Part shown: piece by piece, positions 60,201 through 64,000 of the stretch
Layout of the letters: each line of letters starts with the position of its first letter
Position numbering within the stretch: the stretch's first letter is position 1
Assembly (NCBI RefSeq): GCF_905220415.1
Contig: NC_059546.1
Coordinates: 7,874,001-7,938,000 of the forward strand
DNA length: 64,000 nt
DNA from: Colias croceus
Taxonomy: Eukaryota > Arthropoda > Insecta > Lepidoptera > Pieridae
Reading direction: 5' to 3'
Program-made: the position numbers and the translations under genes
Notes under the pieces: model-generated
Databases searched by the model: none
What the model was told of the DNA's origin: nothing
Seen by the model: only the letters and a program-made list of their open reading frames with translations

Positions 60201-61929
60201 TTGAAAAAAAATTGACTTATTGCTGCATATCATCAAATATACCAATTACCCAGACATTCGAAAAATATAATCGGGTACTTTCTTAAAATCGCAATTTGAG
60301 TGCCTATATTCGTATGAACTTTTCAAACCAGCTTTCATAAAAAGCCACTCAGAAAACCACACGGTATTAAATATTATCCACATAACAATAAACCGGTCGT
60401 CAACTATCCAGTTACGTAATGCCTAGGAAATTTGAGACACCTATAAGAAATTTGGTGAAATTTAACCGTTTACTTAGGATAAGAACCGTCGAGTAATAAA
60501 TAAGTAGCGATTGTATTTCACTGTCTATTCACTGCGTAATAAATGAATTTGGTTTCGCGAGCTATAATATAGGATGGATAGGTAATGTTTTGATAAAAAT
60601 GCTTCTTAATTAGTTAATGAAGATAACATAAGTCAAAAAAAGTATGTAGATAATGACGTACTTACGTCTTTATCTACACAATTAAGATGCCTACATAGAC
60701 ATCAAATTCGAATTCTATTATAGATCACATTTTAATTCGATTTCAGGAAAAAAAACATATGATTTTATTTATTGAGCTTCATCTATTTACTTACGTACGT
60801 AGAATAAAGAACACAAAGACCGTGAAAGGCTTTTGGAAAACAAAAATGAAAAACGAAGACAAATACAACGCGCGTTTCTTCACAGTTTGGCTTTTATATA
60901 TGAAAACTGTTGTTTATATTATTTTTTAAGCTTTTACGTGCTATATCTTGTATTTTTCTTAACTTTCTATTACAGTATTTATTTCTTTCAATTAAGGCTA
61001 ACATATTCTTTTCGGCTAATTACATCCCAGTTCATGTGGTGATAATTTTCCCATTATACTCTGAGGCCAAGTACCGCTTGGACCTAATTCTCTGATGTTG
61101 ACCGAATGAGGGTTCGCACTTTGGAAGTTTTAGCTCTATGACGGACAATATTACACTTGAGAACTAGCCGCGATAACAGAGACATTGTGGGATCTTATTA
61201 TACATATTTGAATGTGCGCCTAATTGTTAATATCATAGAATTTTGTATGCAAATGCTAATAAAATTTACATATGGCTTGATTGTAACATAACATTTTAAT
61301 TCAATTCAACTCACATATTATGTTATGTTACAGTCCTAAATTCTTCATTGTTTTCAAGAACAATAATTACCAATTTTTTATTTATATTTTAGACTAGCTG
61401 CGCTTCACGGTTTCACCCGCGTAGCTCCGCTCCTGTTGATCTTAGCGAAATGATATATAACCTATAGCCTTCCTCAATAAATGGGCTATCTAACAGCGAA
61501 AGAATTTTTCAAATCGGACCAGTAGTTCCTGAGATTAGCGCGTTCAAATCAAACAAGCAAACCCTTGGGCTTTATAATATTATAGTATAGATTGAAATAA
61601 GCATCACCCCTCAACTAAGCTACGCTACGAAATTTCTACTAGGTACATACCCCACTGAGAACGATTTATTACTATTAAATCATCCTTTATGTAACGATTA
61701 CACTTATGATTTAAATACTATCTATTCCAATATACTCTTCAGTATTTTCATTTGCACTTACCCTTATCCACTGTTCAGTTTCAAGCAGAGAATCTCCAGG
61801 TTGCAGGAGTAACTTCACTCGTCTCCGCAGTATGTCATCATCTGCTGTTAACGAATGTGCTGTAAATGCTGTTTTTACATCAGTCTTCTGTTGCCTTGCG
61901 AAGATCCCGTACGCTTTGTCGCGCTCCAG
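44687..61929 (-). CDS. Ance-3: ACE-family (peptidase M2) membrane-anchored pseudoenzyme, Ance-3-like; 10 exons, 5' end outside the window
   Basis: Exons in transcript order: 61929-61762, 56843-56756, 50595-50455, 49111-48935, 47789-47692, 47322-47034, 46608-46452, 46054-45878, 45456-45343, 45245-44687. All nine introns are GT..AG and all phases fit, giving 655 codons plus TGA. ACE-family landmarks follow in order: a Cys pair five residues apart (76, 82), PLYVKLHKYV (163-172), a Cys pair 18 apart (261, 279), EAIPG (324-328), DEWR (381-384) and NKPYIG (427-432). Active ACE has HExxH; the aligned stretch here is HEVAMK, so the zinc ligands and catalytic Glu become E292, V293 and K296. Only the third ligand, E324, survives. 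The transition-state His and Tyr are Y423 and K433. An acidic linker (about 515-612), one hydrophobic helix (615-634) and a basic tail follow. Peptidase activity is therefore unlikely (inference). Drosophila Ance-3 is known as an inactive, membrane-anchored ACE relative, so the symbol is a best guess. The signal peptide is not in view. Confidence 0.88.
45343..45456 (-). CDS. Ance-like exon i (residues 433-469)
   Basis: The acceptor is TTGTTTCAG and the donor AT|GTAAGT; 114 nt. It encodes KFMGLILKYQVYQSFAEELM, equivalent to ACE YFVSFVLQFQFHEALC. The ACE Tyr that stabilises the transition state is Lys433. The third ACE disulfide is missing, because neither of its cysteines is present. Confidence 0.9.
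45878..46054 (-). CDS. Ance-like exon h (residues 374-431)
   Basis: The acceptor is TTTTTCAG and the donor GG|GTAAGT; 177 nt. It encodes LNFYIAADEWRLQLLMGKIP, equivalent to ACE YLVDQWRWGVFSG, and ends NKPYI. The residues matching the ACE carboxylate-binding Lys and transition-state His are Asp421 and Tyr423. Confidence 0.92.
46199..46380. mobile_element. 182-bp MITE with TA target duplication, in an intron of the ACE-like gene
   Basis: Perfect 16-bp inverted ends (AAGCCGGCTACTCACG-side at the left, GTGAGTAGCCGGCTT at the right) with TA on both sides (46197-46198, 46381-46382). A second nested inverted pair reads CAGGGGCAATATTG / CAATATTGCCCCTG. A TA duplication is typical of Tc1/mariner-type insertion (family knowledge). 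It lies between exons g and h. Confidence 0.78.
46452..46608 (-). CDS. Ance-like exon g (residues 322-372, third-ligand Glu)
   Basis: The acceptor is TTGTTACAG and the donor AA|GTATGT; 157 nt. It encodes IYEAIPGFVSLLSMNPHTLD, matching ACE FHEAIGDVLALSVSTPEHL. E324 keeps the third zinc ligand, although the other two are gone. The ACE Gly-Asp after EAI is Pro-Gly here. The exon ends at ALRDLPK, the ACE IAFLPFG region. Confidence 0.92.
47034..47322 (-). CDS. Ance-like exon f (residues 225-320, degenerate zinc site)
   Basis: The acceptor TTTCTTTAAG precedes GATATGGGTGG and the donor is G|GTATGT; 289 nt, phase 0 to 1. Cys261 and Cys279 keep the 18-residue spacing of the second ACE disulfide, so the zinc motif aligns without a gap: A-H-H-E-M-G-H becomes A-H-E-V-A-M-K. 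The His and Ala of the ACE substrate-binding strand just after the first Cys become Pro and Thr. REAPRYS follows, equivalent to REGANPG. Confidence 0.92.
47692..47789 (-). CDS. Ance-like exon e (residues 193-224)
   Basis: The acceptor is TTTTCCAG and the donor ATG|GTAAGT; 98 nt, ending in phase 0. It encodes SLTGDDWSNLIESLLPKHSD then IYQKVYANLHLM, equivalent to the ACE segment GNMWAQTWSNIYDLV. The ACE Trp-Ser-Asn core is kept (WSN). Confidence 0.88.
48935..49111 (-). CDS. Ance-like exon d (residues 134-191)
   Basis: The acceptor is CTTTCAG and the donor A|GTAAGT; 177 nt. It encodes YNTVEEYWDSLVEYEG, the linker helix, then PLYVKLHKYVALRLKG. This is one of the clearest ACE matches in the gene: human ACE has PLYLNLHAYVRRAL at the same place. 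Confidence 0.92.
49429..49792. repeat. 182-bp tandem duplication in an intron of the ACE-like gene
   Basis: Copies start with TTTTTGGTAC at 49429 and 49611. Long stretches such as CTCATGCATCAAGA, AAAAAAAATCTCGGCAATTT and CAGGGAATGTTTTGTAAAAT are shared, with scattered substitutions and small indels. It lies between exons c and d. Confidence 0.88.
50455..50595 (-). CDS. Ance-like exon c (residues 87-132)
   Basis: The acceptor is TTTTCCAG and the donor C|GTGAGT; 141 nt, phase 1 to phase 1. It encodes LQNSIAREQDEEKIRQM, then SSWEKKLPDINYYFENVLPL, matching the ACE region around WEGWRDK. N127-A-T is a possible glycosylation sequon. The split codons at both junctions complete sensible residues (E86, L133). 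Confidence 0.87.
51301..51462 (-). repeat. 162-bp GC-rich repeat, inverted copy 1, in the intron between exons b and c
   Basis: Its reverse complement is identical by eye to 56053-56214, from AACAATGAGGATATTTCTGG to ATGGACTACGGACGTC. The flanks differ. It translates without stops in one frame, but the same frame occurs in the other copy only because the DNA is the same. I treat it as a mobile-element segment. Confidence 0.88.
51650..51760. other. GC-rich island within the ACE-like intron
   Basis: GTTCGGGGTCCAGCGACGAC, then GAACCGCCGCAGCGTGTATG and GCGCCGCCAGCGCGCGCTCA. Its base composition contrasts sharply with the flanks. It may be part of a transposable element (a retrotransposon end is possible) or a CpG-rich regulatory stretch. 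Confidence 0.35.
52541..52550 (+). repeat. G10 homopolymer
   Basis: A ten-base G run within AT-rich intron sequence, prone to length error and slippage. Confidence 0.8.
53138..53180. mobile_element. A-rich retroposon tail
   Basis: ATTGAAATGAAATGAAATTA then TTTATTTTGCAAG, a frequent lepidopteran LINE 3' end as I recall. A related GAAATGAAATGAAATGAA word occurs near 20,266. The segment from about 52,980 may be its body. Confidence 0.45.
53449..54027. repeat. 82-83-bp minisatellite, about 7 copies, in an intron of the ACE-like gene
   Basis: The landmark AACCTTCATCACCCTCCGGG recurs, with variation, at 53491, 53574, 53656, 53738, 53819, about 53902 and 53985. Each unit also has GGATGCACTG, a GCGCACGCTGCAGCGCTACA-like block and GAACGCCTCTC. 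The end copies are most diverged. The units are GC-rich compared with the flanks. Several ORFs of 60-98 codons cross the array in different frames and are by-products. Not a CRISPR array: the repeats abut with no unique spacers. Confidence 0.92.
54050..54720. other. less AT-rich intron segment, possible transposon remnant
   Basis: About 670 bases of balanced composition with words such as GAAGCCGAATCCTCGCGCAA and TCAAGAGCCGTGCTACTATC. I could not assemble a recognisable protein on either strand. It probably belongs to the same old insertion as the minisatellite. Confidence 0.3.
55525..55570 (-). mobile_element. tRNA-like SINE fragment
   Basis: The minus strand has GGGGGTTCGAATCCCACCTT, a B-box-like sequence, next to a TAATAATA-type stretch. 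No A box or target duplication was found, so it is a fragment at most. Confidence 0.4.
55934..56261. mobile_element. 328-bp MITE-like element with 62-bp inverted arms, containing the 162-bp repeat (copy 2)
   Basis: Arms 55934-55995 and 56200-56261 are exact reverse complements (outer end AATATAGAAATTTTACCTGA, inner end GACGTCCGTAGTCCA). The interior is the GC-rich 162-bp segment shared with 51301-51462. A 40-bp piece just to the left (about 55892-55931) matches the other end of the 51-kb copy (CTCATAATGGACTACGGACG then TCAAACGGAACACATAAT). This suggests a nested or rearranged insertion. No clear target duplication. Confidence 0.8.
56756..56843 (-). CDS. Ance-like exon b (residues 57-85, first disulfide pair)
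   Basis: The acceptor is TTTCTAG and the donor G|GTAACT; 88 nt, phase 0 to phase 1. It encodes LVTFADKSLNHLRF...DCGANANCTLR. The two cysteines (76 and 82) keep the C-x5-C spacing of the conserved first ACE disulfide. N81-C-T is a possible N-glycosylation site. It sits isolated between introns of about 4.9 and 6.2 kb. Confidence 0.85.
57832..57958 (+). mobile_element. non-LTR retrotransposon 3' end fragment
   Basis: CATCCACCAACCCGCATTTG then GCCAGCATGATAGATTA ... CCTGTTCCCTCTCAGTGGGA ... GATGGATGTTGATAATGATT. The ACCCGCATTGG ... CAGTGGGA ... GATGATAATGAT order is a well-known lepidopteran LINE end, from memory. Confidence 0.6.
57959..59329. other. intron of the ACE-like gene, AT-rich
   Basis: Nothing recognisable apart from short chance ORFs. 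Confidence 0.4.
59342..59760. repeat. pair of inverted GCGTGACGTCAC...CTTAAGTAAA motifs
   Basis: GCGTGACGTCACGCTTAAGT at about 59351-59370 and its near reverse complement ACTTAAGAGTGACGTCACGC at about 59717-59736. ACTAAAACA and CCAAAACAG lie further out. TGACGTCA is also the palindromic CREB/ATF core. A worn MITE and a pair of regulatory sites both fit. Confidence 0.45.
59761..61393. other. intron of the ACE-like gene, AT-rich
   Basis: Only chance ORFs; no repeat boundary could be set. A short inverted pair around ATTATGTTATGTTACA / TGTAACATAACAT occurs near 61,284-61,332. Confidence 0.35.
61394..61590 (+). mobile_element. LINE/SINE 3' tail, family A, 170 bases past exon a in transcript direction
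   Basis: CTAGCTGCGCTTCACGGTTT then CACCCGCGTAGCTCCGCTCC ... GCTTTATAATATTATAGTAT. It lies in the intron just after exon a, antisense to the gene. Confidence 0.72.
61762..61929 (-). CDS. Ance-like exon a (residues 1-56 of the visible part)
   Basis: A CAG acceptor precedes CTGGAGCGCG and the exon ends AGG before GTAAGT. It is 168 nt, phase 0 at both ends. It encodes the charged helical region near the ACE N-terminus (LERDKAYGIFARQQ...EQWIR). An ACE protein needs a signal peptide and roughly 50-100 more residues before this. I found no convincing exon for them up to base 64,000, so they should lie further right. Confidence 0.82.
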
Positions 61930-62401
61930 CTGTAAGGAAAAAAAGTTTTTATTTTCTTTTATAAACAATTTCGCAAAAACAATTATTTCTGTGGCTTATT
62001 AGTTATTTTATAACATAAGTTTCATCTAAATCAGTTCAGTAGTTTTCGAGTGAAGAAGGTAGAAACATACATAAATATTCACAATAAATTTTCATGTTTT
62101 AAATAAGAAGTAAGATGTTATTTTCTATGATAAATAATACAATGAAAGAAACATTATTCGTGGAACAAATAGCACCAGAGACTAATACTAAAGCTGATGC
62201 ATTAAAAAGCTTTCAATAAATCATAATAATGCCCGTATTTTAATATAAAATATGTATTTAGAAGCAGTAGGTAGAGAAATTTCTCGATGACATATTTTTA
62301 TTGCAGAAAATACGCTTCCTATTTTTCACTGCGTCTTTCATTTTTAGTGGAGATAGAAATGCTTTAGCTATATTTTCCTGATATAAGCTTTTTTATGATA
62401 A

Positions 62402-62580
62402 ACTAGCGGTCCGCCCCGGCTTCGCCCGTGGTACACGTTTACGTTTTCTCTACATAAGATCCATCCTCGTACTTCAAGAAATATAATAAAAAAAGAATTA
62501 TCGAAATCGGTTCAACCGTTCTCGAGTTATGCGCTTACCAACACATTTTGCGATTCATTTTTATATATATAAGTATATGA
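62402..62580 (+). mobile_element. LINE/SINE 3' tail, family B
   Basis: CTAGCGGTCCGCCCCGGCTT then CGCCCGTGGTACACG ... GAAATCGGTTCAACCGTTCT ... TTCATTTTTATATATATAAG. This is the best-preserved family B copy. Confidence 0.72.
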
Positions 62581-64000
62581 TAAATAACCTAACTGTTAAT
62601 ATTAAATAGATTGTAACAGTTAGATTATAATATATAAACCCTAAAAGAAAATTATTTGTTGCCAATAGATATCTGCAAAAATTAACCTATAATATCAAGT
62701 TGATAATATTCAGGTAATTATTGTTACATAACTTTCGTTCGTGGATGGAATGAACTCTATTTTTACGTATAAAATAATATTATTATATTATCTAAGTTAA
62801 GTACCTATTCAATACACTACTTCAGTATCCAATTACGATGTACAATAAAACAGCGCTACCGTTCACATATTGGCAACCTTTTGATGAGAATATATTCAGT
62901 ATTATGTAAAAAGGTTGCAAAAACATTTTATTGGATCCTCTTTGAATTTAACCGCAGGTCGATCAAGCCTGTCAAGAAGATAAGTTATCGTAACTCGCAT
63001 CTTAAGATACCTCGAGGGTTCGACACGTATTGAATACACTCCTTTTATGTGCTTTTGTATGAGTAATAAGAGAGGAAATTAAAAGTTAGCTTTAGTACCA
63101 ACAGTATAAAAAATCTATTTTTTGACGTTTGAATTTCATAGAGGAATGAACTTTTTCAATGAAGGCAAGCGAAGGCAAGGGCAAAAGCTAGTTTTATAGG
63201 CAATTTGCTTTGAATCATACTAATGAATATTTCTCAAATCAACGTCGCAGTCGCTTGTCAAACAAGGTTATGTATTGCATAGACCATATCCATCTACGTA
63301 CAAAAAATATCAATTTACCTAAGTAAAACAATAGTGGAATATGCAAATATACCAATCGAGTATATTATATGAGTTACTATATCTGTGTACTTAATCTCAT
63401 AAACAAGAAACAAATATGAACAGACGTCTTACATACCGACGTCTTACAAAATGGGAAGGATAAAAACAAAGATCTCATAATGTAGGGTTGTGAAAAGTAT
63501 TTGAGTCAACTATTTATATTTTGTTCAAAGATTTTCTAACCTTATTATTTTATAACTGAGATTTTCATGGGCAGATTTTGAATGAAGTAGAAACAACTTA
63601 TTTTTACTCTGGGTCTTCAAGTAGGAATTTTCTTTGCAATTTCATCCAAATGGTTTAATAGCCAAATAATAGCATAAATATTTGTAAATTATTGTAACGT
63701 AATAAATAATAGGGTCTGTCGACTTTAAACTTTGTTTCTAAACCGATATAGTTTAAATGCAAGTACCTACATGTATTATGATTTGTGTACATCGAAAATA
63801 TATTAAAGCCTTGATACCTACATGAATCATTGCTTAGACAAATCTATTATACACACATTAATAAAACATGTGATTAAAACAAAATAAGTTATCTCTTATC
63901 CCTATTATGAATTAAGTTAATATGAATACATTAGCTCGCTTATTAAATTGTACAATTCATGGAAATGATATCATCAGAAACAAATACTTCTACGAACCGG
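62581..64000. other. probable intron upstream of exon a
   Basis: No exon with a signal peptide or ACE-like N-terminal sequence was found. A retroposon stub (AGGCAAGGGCAAAAGCTAGT) is at about 63,173-63,194. The start of the gene should lie further to the right. Confidence 0.4.

Overview
The window looks like nuclear DNA from a moth or butterfly. It is AT-rich, its one recognisable gene is split into small exons with GT..AG introns, and it is full of short 5'-truncated retroposon tails of a type common in Lepidoptera (ends reading CTAGC...GGCTTCGCCCG, or GCGGTTTCACCC...ATAATATTAGTATAGAT). The order assignment rests on remembered repeat families, not on a search.

Layout: bases 1 to about 44,000 hold no gene I can support. 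They carry microsatellites, retroposon tails, two tRNA-derived SINEs with perfect target-site duplications, a LINE reverse-transcriptase relic (5.14-5.37 kb), a hAT-like non-autonomous element swollen by about 61 copies of a 12-bp minisatellite (13.78-15.09 kb), a PIF/Harbinger-like MITE with TTA duplications (16.46-16.65 kb), a decayed Helitron Rep/helicase N-terminal region (21.84-22.87 kb), a 685-bp foldback element with 218-bp arms (24.33-25.02 kb) and a possible integrase-type transposon remnant with an intact 71-codon ORF (about 33.94-35.00 kb).

Bases 44,687-61,929 on the minus strand hold ten consecutive coding exons of an angiotensin-converting-enzyme-family protein (peptidase M2). 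The reading frame is continuous for 655 codons to the stop. The first exon or exons and the signal peptide lie beyond the right edge. The protein has replaced nearly all catalytic residues and ends in an acidic stalk, one transmembrane helix and a basic tail. This is the pattern of a membrane-anchored pseudoenzyme, most like insect Ance-3. Its introns carry a 182-bp tandem duplication, an 83-bp minisatellite, a TA-flanked MITE, and two identical 162-bp GC-rich repeats in inverted orientation that could form double-stranded RNA in the pre-mRNA.

No tRNA, rRNA, CRISPR array or operon is present. All family assignments come from reading the sequence and from memory.
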